Assembly: GCA_031213475.1 (NCBI GenBank)
Contig: JARUPZ010000004.1
Location: 5,465,169-5,529,168 of the forward strand
DNA: 64,000 nt
From: Nereocystis luetkeana
Taxonomy: Eukaryota > Sar > Phaeophyceae > Laminariales > Laminariaceae
Reading direction: 5' to 3'
Below, one piece after another: positions 1 to 12,300 of the stretch; the first letter of the stretch is position 1; every line of letters begins with the position of its first letter. A program made the translations under genes and the position numbers. Under the pieces are notes generated by a model. The model was not told where the DNA came from. It saw only the letters and a list, made by a program, of their open reading frames with translations, and ran no database searches.

Positions 1-514
1 GGCCATGGACGCTTCCCGTGGCGAGGCTTCGAAGGGTGCCTTTCCTACGATGTTCGAACCAACCGCGGTTAACCTGTGGTCATGGGGTTGTAACACGTTG
101 CATCTGGTACTACGTTGGACGCCTTGGAGCTCTTGGCATGGCAGTCTCCACGGCTGAGTCGGGGTGCCTGCGTGGAAGTCGCGGTGCGGCTACAGGGGAA
201 CGGCGTAAACCACTGTTGTACCCTCGAAACTAGGAGCGTCTTCGACAACCTGTTGTAGCTGAACACTCGCATTCGTTATCTCGGCATACTACCGCTAGCC
301 CGAACTGTTGCCAAATGGACGCGTGCTTCGGCTACTAACTACTTTGTCCTATGATATCAACCAAAACGTGCAGTTTGCGCAAGGGGTGTCCTCAACTGGA
401 AATATCGTGTGTGGTGCATGACATTCATCTTGGATGTTTTGACTGCCTGCTGAGAAACTAGGTCTAGAGACAAATGTCGTTCGAAGCCCTCGCCTGACTC
501 GCTCTCGGCAGAGG
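1..514. other. no supported gene; upstream flank of VWD-like gene
   Basis: I see no convincing exon here. The frame of the next gene is open back to about position 443, so the first visible exon may begin upstream of the ATG at 515 behind an acceptor near 510. A signal-peptide exon may lie outside the window. Confidence 0.4.
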
Positions 515-2239
515 ATGCAGGCTAGTGGTGTTTACGTGCCTGATCATTTCTCCGCCGGAACGTTTACAGTTGGATGCTCCGTCGATGGTGACTGCGCCGA
601 TGACGAAGCGTGCTGCCCAGCCACTAACACGTGCGAACCACTACTCGGAGGCAGCTTCAGTGCTTGCGGTAAGAATCTATCTGGACCAGGAAGCAAAGTT
701 TGGCTGCTACCGCCCAGTAGGAGGTAGATTTGCCTTCGAAGGTTTGGATGAACCATGTGGTGGCGGGAAACACCCAGCGTTCTGCAACCATTTGAGAATA
801 GCAAACCAAGATATCCGCGTTCCCTTTCGTTCTGCCGGTGGCAACGAAGCGAATGTCTATGGAGTGCAAAACAGCCGAGCAAGCCGACCAACCCATGTAC
901 ACACGCAACGTACCGCCTGGGACACGCTGCTAGACATCGTTGAGACACACATCGCTTGTTGGAGGTTGACCACACAACCACTTACCGAAGGCCGCATCTT
1001 CTCTCGGTTGTTACAGGTGATCCGCACATGACGGGTTTTCGGGGACAGAAATTTGACTTCACGGGCGAGGACGGAGGATGGTACGTGTTGATCTCAGACT
1101 TGCCGGCGATGCACCTGAATATGCGAGTGACGGCCCCGGTGCCCCATCTGCCGGAGATCACGTACATTACCGGTCTATCTCTGATCGCCGCCGACGCCGA
1201 GGGTGTCGATCACAGTATCGCCATCTTTGTAGGCAGCCCGCAGAGCTTAGACAGCTCGTGTCCCTCAGGCATGCCCACCTGCCTCGCCGACGGGGCATTG
1301 AGTGTTATTATCGACGGGGAAGACGCCCTTGCCAAGCCTGGTACGGCTGTGCCCGGTCCGGGCGTCGGCATTTCCGCCGTCAACCTTCCCGGGGCGTGTA
1401 GGTCGTTCGGGTTCGAGAAGTACTGGGAAAGGAAGACGCTGGAGGGAATCCGCGTGAGTCAGGCGAGCAGTCACGAGTCGCAGAACGTGGACGAGTCGGT
1501 CGCTGAGTCCCCCCGCGGAACTTCCGATCTGGGTATGAGCGAATGGGTGCTTGGCGACCCAACTGTTACGAATATGATGGAGTGCGCTGCCTACGTCTCG
1601 AAATCTGTCGATACCGATGGGGGCCTTTTCGCTCACCAGTCTGAACATGCTTCCTTCAAGATATCTACTCCAACGGCCACGGTCCGCGTTAGCCACGGCA
1701 GGCTGCACCAGATCGCCATGCGCGACCCCACCGACCAGTACGACCTTCCGGACCATCTGACGTGGCAGATGAACTTAGCCATCGACCACAACGAAATCAG
1801 CCGCCACGCTACAGGAATTATGGGGGAGACGATCGTTCCTACAGTCGACGCCAATGGAAAAGCTATCATGAACGGCATGGAGGCCATCCGAGGCACACAA
1901 GAGAGCTGTGAGTATTGCTCTGAATTTAGCTTGAACCTAGACGTACAGCAGAGGAATTTGCAACATGCTATGCGGGCCGTTCCGGCTCAGGGAAGGTGTT
2001 CCCTTGGGTTGTTATCAGTAGACCCTATGCACTTCGTAGGTGACGAGAGCAAGGATAGTCCGCATGCAGGCAGGTATCACTCACCGCTGCGGGTACTTGG
2101 TGCACGGTGCCCGCTGCCACCATGTAACGTCCGGGATGCTGGCATGTCGTCTACTCACGTTTTAAAGAACATGCCGTTTACATCACTTGAGCATAGGAAC
2201 GAAGTCAGCCAGCCCCACCCTGGCACAAAGCAAAAGTAG
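515..2239 (+). CDS. secreted VWD-like cysteine-rich protein (two exons, probably 5'-partial)
   Basis: Proposed exons are 515-668 and 1017-2239, joined through a GTAAGA donor and a TTACAG acceptor. The split glycine codon restores the reading C-GDPHMTGFRGQKFDFTG. The product is 458 residues from the ATG at 515. Residues 21-51 form a cysteine-rich knob (CSVDGDC...ACC...C). Residues 52-68 carry the GDPH...KFDFTG hallmark of von Willebrand type-D-like domains. The later motifs YWERK (about 185), HQSEHASF, HGRLHQ, RDPTD and LPDHLTWQMN are ones I recall from large stramenopile families of this type. That recollection is from memory, not a search. Role unknown; an extracellular or cell-wall protein is an inference. 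No signal peptide is visible, so an upstream exon is likely. An optional in-frame 111-bp intron (GTGAGT at 1908, acceptor ending at 2018) would shorten the tail. The last ~70 residues look non-conserved. Confidence 0.72.
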
Positions 2240-5200
2240 GATCGCGAAACAAAAACGTCTTTCAAGTTAGTGCAACACGATACGTTCACAATCGCTCACG
2301 AGCACATATATCAAGCACGTATCTACTAAAACGGTTTTGATGGGAGCGGTTCCATACGTTTCATCGCTATGCTCGTCATATGTCCCACCCCTCGGAATAT
2401 GTATGTCACATCCAAACGTGGCCTCGTTTAGCACTCAACAACGCCCCTCCCTACCCCTTCCGTACGCAATGCAGACCGAGTGGCAGGTCCCTTCGATGTT
2501 GCGTTTGCTGGCAACTCCGTCCCCAAGTAAGGGCTCCAACTATTTCGACGTCGTTGTGGAGAAACTGGCAATGCGAGAAGCTGGCTTTACGCCAACGGCA
2601 CACATGTCGGTAAACGCACGATGGCAACAAGCACGCAAGGTAGATGATATGTCTCAAGCCTACGCGCGTGGGCTCGGAACGAGGTGCGGGGGCCCAGCCG
2701 TCTTCAAGGCCGGACGGCTGGGCTGTTTCCCTCGTGTTGGAGCAGTTATGTTTTGTTTGGGTTTCACGACTATGATCCCCTTTCCTCGTATCGAGGTGGC
2801 AATGCTGTAATAGCGATAATATGCCTTCGTCCTCTCTAGCAAACTGGGCCGTAGTGGAGATGTCAAGCCGGGATCCCGAGAAGCTCGCCCTGCGTTCGTT
2901 CGTCCACGGTCGTGGCGGGCGTAGACGTATCGGAACGAGTGACCCCGAGAGTGGGGGCGGAGGTCTGGCACGTACAAGGCGTACAGACGTAATACCACGG
3001 CAGACCTTGCAAGGTTGTGACATAAGCTCGCGGCCGCGGACGATGGCAGAGCAGAGACAGCCGGGGGAAGGAACAGGTCGGGGGTAGAAAACCGCTACAA
3101 ATATAACACACGTCAAGCAGAGTCTCATCGTAGCTCGGTGTTGTTGGTGGACTCGAATGGTACGGTGCCTTGAAGGGACTTGGTCGTCCGAGATAACGGC
3201 AGGGCGTACTTGGTAGGAAACCGACTGGTATCATACGGGGAGAGAGGCAGTGAAAGTGGTTGGTCGAGGTATGTAGGGGGTTGCAGGAAGCTGCGGTACA
3301 GATGTCTGACCGAGGGTAGGAATCTCTCTCTCTCTCTCCCACGACTCAGAAAACGATAGCGACAATGCAATTCGAAAGACGTCGAACAATCGCGTGAATT
3401 AAGTGGACCAGCAACCAAGGAAAAACGCAATGCAACCGGCATGCCAAAAATTATATTCCCCCACGACCTCGAATCAGCGTAGTGTTCACCCAAGTTTGTT
3501 CGGTTTGCTCAGCGTCCTTCGCCTGTGTACATACATGCAGCAAGGGTGCTGAGCTTTGCTTACATTGGGGCCGCTATCCTTGGTTGTTCGTTCCATTGGT
3601 ACGCCGTGGGCACGTTCGACATCCAGATGTTGCCTCCAAGGGGGCGGCGTGTGACTAGAGACCTCTCGATACCGTATGTTTCGACGACATAAAATAAAAT
3701 ATACCTGGTACCTTCTACAGTCTACCCGATTTCACGAAAAACGATCAGCAAAACATGCGACATTCCATTGTTATTCCATCTGGAGTCTATTTTGCCTTTC
3801 ACGCTTTACGATAAATAGTAGGGGAAACATCAGCCATCGATTGTGAACGTAGCGCGCAAGTTGTATATATTTGAGCTTTCAGGTTGCGGGACCCATGTAA
3901 AGCAATAACAGCCGACTAGGTAACCTCGTGGCCTCTCTGTTTCTTTTACTTCGCCTACAATTGTCGGGGAAATATGCGAGCCATTTATCTGGAATATCTC
4001 TGGTGTTATATGAAGATAAATAGCAGGCGAAACATGCGACATTCCCTAACTAACTGTGGATGTTGCGTCCGGGTTTAACGCTTCTTTCACTAAGTTAAAT
4101 GCGCCCGAAATTCGAGCCGAATCAATTTCCTGGCGAAGAGGATTCGGCGCCGTTTCTTAAACCAACCCTTGTTCTGCACTGGTGCAATATATTCCTCGTA
4201 CATCGTTTGTTTCATTCTTATCAAAATGAGTAGATTTGTCCCGATCCACGGACCTTAAGACTGCACAGAGAGTACGTTCGTATTCCTAAATAATACCATC
4301 CAGCTGTCACGGCTACAGGTGTACGGCAACCCCCGCCAGTTAGGCCTTGCACCGACACTGCCAAGTGCCCCCTTGAACGCAAGACTGCTTGTGGTTATAT
4401 ATCCCGAGGCATGGCACAAGCGTTGTGCGTGTGATCTGTCCCCCGGTACCTGATACGACTTACCGTTGAACAGGATACGGATTTTCTCCGCACACCTTCG
4501 TCTCCGCTCTTAACTACCCGGTGAAACGTTCGTGGTAAAGTCCGACTTACACGGTTATCAACGTTCTGGTCGGAGTTCATCTTGTAGGCTACGTGCTCTT
4601 CTCTAACGCAGCGGTTGCTACAGAGTACGCGAAAGATGACCTGGCGGATACATCGACAACAACAGCAGGAGCACATATATATATACTGCACGATGACGCG
4701 CGTCGCCTTCTTGTCGTAGTTCCAGGTGTTTTCCCCTTCCACCGTTCGTTGGGGTGGAGGAGTTACAGCCCTAATCCCTGCTGCATATGTTCACATCAGA
4801 GGAAGCTGCTCATGTAGAGTTGCCCAATTACCCTATAGAGAAGCAGCTACATACCCTGCTTCAGCACCGCTGTTGTTGTTGGCCAAGCTGCAAATGCGTC
4901 ACGGCTTGGGTTGGCCGTCCTTCAGACAATGAGGCAATTCTGTGCGACCGCAAACCAAAATGATTTTTTTAGAGATAAATCGTTTTTTGTAACGAGTACC
5001 TGGTACCTGGTATATATCTCCAACTCTCCACACAGCAGACAGGTTCCTGTGGGCACTACCACGGAGGATAATTGTAAACAGGGCCAAATATTGTGAGTAA
5101 ATATGGGTAAATATATTGGTTTTTGTGTACAGCATAGGTCGTATTTAATGTGACCCCCCGTACTAGAAGGCATGCACGACCGGTGACGGTACTAGTTTTT

Positions 5201-8200
5201 TTTTTCGTCCAAACAAACAAGTCGACGACGACGACCCAGCCAAGCCCACGCTGTAGATCCTGTGGCTCGAGGTGCCGTACATCGCATGAGCACGAGGCTT
5301 GACAATGGCCGATGCTCTGTAGTTAAAACCCATCAACTATTCGTTCGCCAGCCCACTGACGATATATATATATTAGCATGCACACATACATGTAACCGAC
5401 GTGTTCGTAGGGGGGCGTTGACCACACGCATGAGACTTTTTCCGAAGAAGCGCAAACGTCTCAACTAAGGGGAGAGCGCAGCCAGCCTGGACCCTGGACA
5501 TTATCAAGGGCCAGAGGGAAGAGGGCATTCTACACTGGATAATGGCATCTTCCCCACGAGGCACGACGGAACTTGCAGTCATCATGTCGTTGCCTACCAT
5601 GCCCGTCCGACGACCACACACATGAGTCTCTTAACTTGTTATCGTGCGAGAGGTTCCCATACCCCCACGAGGTGAAGAGAGCGTGTACCGGGTACACTGA
5701 AGACCTGCAAGCGACGTAGCGAGAAACCCATGCCTGCCCGATCGGACATCAACCACGAACCGGTTGCGACGAGATTACCGGCCGACAGGTCGTAGGCTTC
5801 TAAAACTTGTGCATTGGCTGCAGCAGTAGTAGTAGTAGCAATGGGGCGGTAACAGTAGCAGCACTGTTGTAGTTTCAGGAGTACAGCAGAAGTTAATGCA
5901 GCGTAGCTCAACAGCATGTATGTGTCACGGACAACTCACAAAAGTGCACGCCGAGATGACCCCAGGCCAATCGACTAGTGAGGCGTTCTACGATAGAGGT
6001 TCACCCAAAATTCGCTGAGGCTCCTAAGTGAAACTGACTTCAGCAAAAAGCAAAATGCATCTCGGCGAATAATCCCATGGCCCGAGTCTACAAAATGTTT
6101 TTGCTCGAAATAAATATTGACATTCGGACAATTTGTGCTTAAGGGACCCCCGTCTTTCAGAAAAAAAAAGCGGAAATATGCTACCTCCATCGTACAACGG
6201 GTCTAGTCACGAGAAAAAACCTGCTTGCAATTACAGTGGCACGGTCAAGGGTAGATCATGAGAGGTCCTTGGCAAGACTTCAGTATACCCGAACAGATCT
6301 CGCCAGACATATATTTGCTGCCGGAAACAAAGTCGGAGCGATTGCGGAAGCACCCAAACGATAGACAAAAGCACGAAACGGAAGAGGGGTGCAGCGGGAA
6401 ATAGTCGGACGCTTCTCGCTAGAAAAGGCGCGTATCGTACCTCTCACCCACACCCAGCGTTTGTTACATATATGCATACCTGGTATGCAGTCTTTAACCC
6501 TATTTATTTAGAACTTGAATGGAAAAGGGGAAAATCCACGACCGAAGCTGACGGTTACAGCATCCATTGTGCCCACTCACTGCCTGATCGGCGGATGGCA
6601 CAAAGTGTCGGCCGACTTACGACGCAGGGAGTCGCAACCATATCTTACCCGTGCTGTTCGCCGCTCAAGCTGCTCGTTGGACGGCCGAATACGCCAGGAT
6701 TGTTCTGGTTTCGTCCCTTGTCTCTGGGGCCCAAGGGGGCGGGTAGTCTCCAGCCTATTGTAGGCGGGTAACGGATAATATTGCACAACGCGTATGGGAT
6801 AATATTGAGGGTAGTTCCTCGGCTGGGGTCCTCGTTTCTGGTCAGAAATAATGCCTTCATGAGCGACAAGAAAAAGTGTGACGCCTTTCGGAGGACGCAT
6901 CGGACACTACGCACGGGCACACAGGTAAGTAGTGCAATGTAGTGGGGGTGAAAACAACACTAAAACATGTTTCTGCATCCCATGGTTGGTATGAATAACC
7001 ACACCGTGCTGGAGCCACTGCTGTTCGTAGCAGCGGGAACGACAACTTGACAAAAAGCACGATAGCGTCATATCGTGGTTGGTTTCGCGCACCAAGAAAT
7101 ACTGAACATATTTGTTTAAACTCCACACATTTGTTAAAACGACTGAAAATCGAGCGCGCCGTTAGCGCCTCACACGAGAACAACGTCGCCCCTACCTCCG
7201 CGATGATGCGAGGGCAGGCGCCTTCGTCCAACTCGAGTTCGGATGACAAACAAATACACCATCTACAGCAACGCACTTGGGGTCGGGCTCCTCGGGGACC
7301 ACTCATTCTCTTCACGCTTTGATATCGCTGAAAATGAGCACCGACTAAAAACACCCATAGGCGGCAGTGCAGAGCCGACGGGATGACCGAGACCACCGGC
7401 GAACGCTACGATGGGGCCACACCTCAAATTTACAGAGGATGTTCACTTGAAGACCTTCATACCCAACCAAACGAAAGATCGATTGCTACACATATATATA
7501 CTAGCAGGGTATATATTTATGTATATACTATATATCTATTTACATATATACATGTGACATAATATATAAAAACTGAATCTGCGTCCCGATCGCACAATAC
7601 CAACGACGGCCTGAGGTCCACGGGCGAATTTTCCCCAAAGTTACCCTATGTAGGGTTGGGGATTCCGGGTACTACGGGAATGGAAGAGTCACCCCACGGT
7701 AGGTGTTGCACGTTTTGGTCCAAAAGATTTCTGACCAATTGAGTTCCCTAAGCGAGGAACTACCAGTTAGGATGAAAAATGTACTGGTTTATTCGTTTCA
7801 GGACTAGCGCATACACGTGCCTGTCGTGTGGCACGAACGAATTTCTTCCAAGTGTTGTATCGGTTGAGATACTGAGCTCCTGATGCGAGGGGCTGAGGAA
7901 CCTCTGGTGCACCCCCACGATGGGATGGCTCGGAAGACACAAAGAACATTTTAAGAGGTTCCCCGGGGTAGGAGTAAAAAAGTCCTCACAACACGCACGG
8001 GTAATGAGGCACGAGAGTACAGAACTATCAGAAGTTCGGGAAACACGGGTATGGACGTCGTAACAGAACTCGCTGAAGTTCCGGGTACGGGTGTTGAGGC
8101 CACGCGTAACTCAAAAAAGTTCCGGGTACTGTGGCAGGGCCGTATGGAGCTCACGGACGTGGTTCCAGGCAAGTAAACAAAATGTTGTACCCGTGCATAC

Positions 8201-8812
8201 CCCCCGGTATCGTGGATCGAAAACAGAACCTGCAGAAATTTCGGGTGCAGATACGATCTTCGTACGGAAGCCACATAAACTATTTGCCAGGTAATACCCA
8301 GGGGAAACAATCCGGGAATAGTAGTTCTGTACGTACCCTTTGGAGTATTTACGTTGATAATTTTGTGACCGAACAGAAAATGATATTCCGACGATATTGC
8401 GTTCAAAACGCCCCGTCATTCAGATATGCCTTGGGCAAAACAATACCCCTATCGTATAGCACACGCCCCCTATATATATAGGCCGACTGGCGAAACGAGT
8501 AAAACAGGTCGGTCACCCCTCCACACCCTAGCATCTCTCGGACAACACACAAGAACAACCTAGCGCGCAAAACCTTACACTACAACCCAACCCCCACCCC
8601 CACCCCGCTGCACTCCACGGTACGTTACTCCGCCTACACCCCCGTCGAATACCGATCCAAAACTCGATCATCCACTCAGACGTGCTTCCCGCTTCGTGAG
8701 CTGGGCCAGGTTTCGACTTCAACGACGAAATACATCAGACATCGCGCGGCATCTTCATCGGTGCGTCCACACCCCTACCGCTGTCTTGAGCCCCCCCCGC
8801 GGCGCCATAGCG
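2240..8812. other. intergenic, no supported gene
   Basis: This is 6.6 kb between the VWD-like gene and the 3' end of the tyrosinase gene, with convergent transcription. The open frames are short, overlapping and lack recognisable domains. Visible structure is limited to TA-rich runs (about 7490-7570), four TACCTGGTA sites (3702, 4997, 5004, 6477), a loose direct repeat near 3750 and 4030 (AACATGCGACATTCC), and three degenerate copies of GAAGTTCCGGGTAC between about 8030 and 8130. Confidence 0.5.
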
Positions 8813-9310
8813 CTAAAAACCACCCGGACGCTGCGCTATGCCTCCATCGAGGTTTCCGTGAGAATATCGAGCATTCGTCTTCGCGCCACCGCCAGCCACC
8901 CAAGCATCGTCGAAGTTGAACTCGTCCTTCTCGCAGTGGGCCCACTTGAAGGTGTCATAGACGTAGGACAATCCGTTGATCCTCGGGTCGAACGCCTCCA
9001 GGGCGCGCCTGTTCGTGAGCACGTTTCCACCCCCGGGTGCGCTCCCCTTGATGCCCGTCTTCACCGTGAAGTCGTTCGCATCCGAATCGAGGAGCCCGAA
9101 CGGAAACACGTCCTTCCCCCGGTGGCCCTCGCACTCATCGGTGTAGGCGCATATCGGCTTGGTGAGGGTCTTGCCGTCGGAGGTGGTGAAGGTGATGTCC
9201 TCGTCGGGCCACGAAAAGTCTGTTACAGACCCCGTCAGGACGGAAAACATCCACAGCCGCTCCAGCGTGGGATGCATCGGCCAGAACGTCGGGTCCAGCG
9301 ATGAGCTCGC
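8813..9310 (-). CDS. tyrosinase exon 7 (last)
   Basis: The exon starts after CAACACAG and runs 165 codons to a TAG stop. It opens with [20 protein letters not shown], which holds the third copper-B histidine. It then has a C-terminal domain with [16 protein letters not shown] and an aromatic, acidic end ([17 protein letters not shown]). The C-terminal tail after GGAKTN looks non-conserved. Confidence 0.85.
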   Translation of the reverse strand, partial: ASSSLDPTFWPMHPTLERLWMFSVLTGSVTDFSWPDEDITFTTSDGKTLTKPICAYTDECEGHRGKDVFPFGLLDSDANDFTVKTGIKGSAPGGGNVLTNRRALEAFDPRINGLSYVYDTFKWAHCEKDEFNFDDAWVAGGGAKTNARYSHGNLDGGIAQRPGGF

Positions 9311-12300
9311 CTGTGTTGGTCGTGGTGGACGCGGTGGATATACGCGGTCAATTGTTTCTCGTGTTTTGTTTTTGAAACGTAACAATGAAAATGAAATTTG
9401 TATAGCAACACGCGTCCTCATCTCTACGTATGAGTTTGATGATTGTTTGCAAATTTCCGAACCGTAAGCTACCGAGGTGGACTGCCTGCCGCCCTAGCAG
9501 TGGATCACGTAGTAGTGCTTTATAAAACAACCTCGAACGACAGCTCGGCCGTGAGACGTTTATTTTCCTTTGCGTTTTCTGTTTGCTGCTGTGGGTGTGG
9601 TTTGGGGTTGATGTTACGGCATTATCAACAGCACGGATGAAAACATATCCGTCGGCAGTGAATTCGACCGGTTCGGCACCGCTGCCGGTTCTCAGCGTAT
9701 CAAGCCCCGTGACAATATACGTACGTCGGCCTCAAGTACTACACACGACTCGCTCGTGCCATGTACAACTGCACACGTGTTAGGACGTAAGTGACACATC
9801 GCCCACGTGGTCGGGAGTTCCCGGCAAAAAAACACCAAACAAAGAATATATTCCGGTTCCGGTCGGGGATCAGACCAAGTCCGGGTTGGTTTGGTTTTTG
9901 CTTGTTGCCCTCGCCTTACGTTGGTTCTTTGGCGCATTCTATGACGGCCCGTTGTCGCGGAACGTATCAATCTCTCAGGCCAGAAATAGTATTTCACCCA
10001 TTTTGACTGCGGTGTATCCGTTGAACGGGTTATCTTGATCCCGGTCAGAGAGGGATTTCTTCGAAAACGTCAGCCTTTACAAAACATGCTTAACCCTTTT
10101 AGAACCGCAGTCCCGTTTTGGGGACAAACCACTCAAACTTCAAGTAGTCTGTCCCCAAAACGGGACTGCGGTTCTAAAGGGGTTAAGAGGCGAACAACTA
10201 GCGCGTCTCCCAGAAAGCCCACACTTTTCGCTACACCATCCCCGAACGGTAAAGAGGAAGCGTAGGGCGGACGAGCGTTTGTCCCGAAACAATGATGGGA
10301 AATGTACCGTTCCAACTCATCGGACAGGCATCTTCGAAGACTAAATGATATTCCAGGGGGCAGCTACAACAAATAGTACTATTAATAGTAGTAGATCCCA
10401 TGGCCACCATCAAGATAACATGTCACAATGTGGGGTCTGCTAGGCACACCTCAATTCCGGGTGGGATACATGAATGGCACAGCTCTCACGCATACACGTG
10501 TTGGGGGAAGGTGGAACCTCTCGACCCCCCTCTGGAGCACGGGGTCGCCGGGTGGGTTCATAAGTATATTCACGCTCGCCTCACATGCTTTTAGGTGGCA
10601 CTGATCCTGAGGTACGTAGCGCGATAACCCCGGCATTCGCTCGGAACCTAATTCACGCTACGCGGATATCAGAGCGATTGTTTCTTTTACTCAGAAACTC
10701 GACACAAGAACGTTTTTTAGTTCTTGTTGGGCAGAGTATCCCATGGCGGTGTGGTCCATATCTCGCGCAACCAGGCACAGAATGAAAACACGTTCGGACA
10801 CGGTCTTGTTACAAGAACGTAGGGTGTTCAACGCCTCCGCCGCGTGCGGTGGCTCCCATTAGCTGAAAATTGGAATAACCCTGTTTCGTACTGCAGTTCC
10901 TTGTGGGCCACAGTCCACCTGAATTATAAGTAGTTTTACCCTCTACATGGGACTGCCGTGCTACACTACCCCCCACCGTACCGCCAACCTGTCTGTGGGT
11001 AGGATACGAATGATGCAGAAGCCCCGCCTGGCACAACGTGTTGCAATGTCAACCATGCGGTCGGTTACACTTGGTAGACAATCCAATGTTGCCAAAGATA
11101 TGTCTACCTAGAGGATGGGCGAACGTTTTCGCTCTCGCAGATGGCGCACCTGAAGGTGGTCCCCTTCGCTGATGGCGCTGCTGCAGAGGATGGAAACAAC
11201 CTCTCGTTTCGTGTCGTCGTCTGCGTCGGCCATGAACTCGCGCATGAAGAACATCCTGTCGAAAATCGTCAAGTAGTCATCACCCTGCGTGAGATCGAAG
11301 CCGTGGCACCCGCAGACTCCGCTGGATAACAGCTTCACACGCCCCACCATTTGGTTCGGAGTCACGGGATCAAACAAGCCACCCGAGGGTTTGCAGAGCA
11401 CGGAGAAAAACAAGATAGGCGGGGGGGAAGGGCGGTACGACAGAAACTCGGTACATCAGGTATGCCGAGCATCAACAGCACGGTTAGAAACACGCTCGAA
11501 CGAAGAAACTAGGCCCAGAGCATGTCGACATCTAAACCAAGGGCGGACGTTCTCCTTCCCCGACCGAACTACCCCCTCTCCCACGCGACGAATACCCCAG
11601 GTTCGGGTCAGGGTTCAGATCCAACCATCGGACGTCCTTCCTAGCACGAGAATCGTGAGCAATCGGGAACGTAACCACGAGACGACCTATCCCAAGTCAA
11701 CTCTCGGGAAGACTGGAATACACCTTGCACCCTCCTTCCCCCCCCTTCCGACCTTGGTGCAAGCAATGCCTTTCTCTTTCGTGGATACTGGACATGTTCC
11801 GTGGAGACGTTGTCGAGACGCGAGGGTCCGCTGACATAAGGCAACGGAAATGCTTGGCATAAGTACACTCACGCCCCCTCTCGCCTTTTACGCTTCCCCG
11901 CTCCGGGCCTTGCCCTCGTGTACCTCCTTATCACAGGTGGCGGTAGACAGTAAAAATCCACGACAACGTAAGATGAGGAAGACACCTGTCTGTTGAAACG
12001 CTTCTCGAGTTGTACTCAAGCAGCACAAAGGGCAGTGATCTGCTTTCTGATAAAACCTGATGGAGAAGCTGAAGAAAATGGTCCAGTACCAGCGCTCCCG
12101 CGAATGTTTTCGCTTGCAACACAGTTTGCTGAGGTCCACTGCCTTCAAATTTACGTTCATGTTCCACATCACACTCTCGTGTTCCGCCGGTCTCGTTCAA
12201 AGCTCACCTCTTCTGGCTGCTCCGAAGCGTCCGCGTTACCTTCGCACGAGAAAAACCCGCTGCGGTACATTTCCTTCCGGTGAACGAACGCCAGCCGCAC

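Noticed and set aside
11289-11834. 181-residue plus-strand ORF
   Set aside because: It overlaps tyrosinase exon 6 on the opposite strand and has no recognisable domain.
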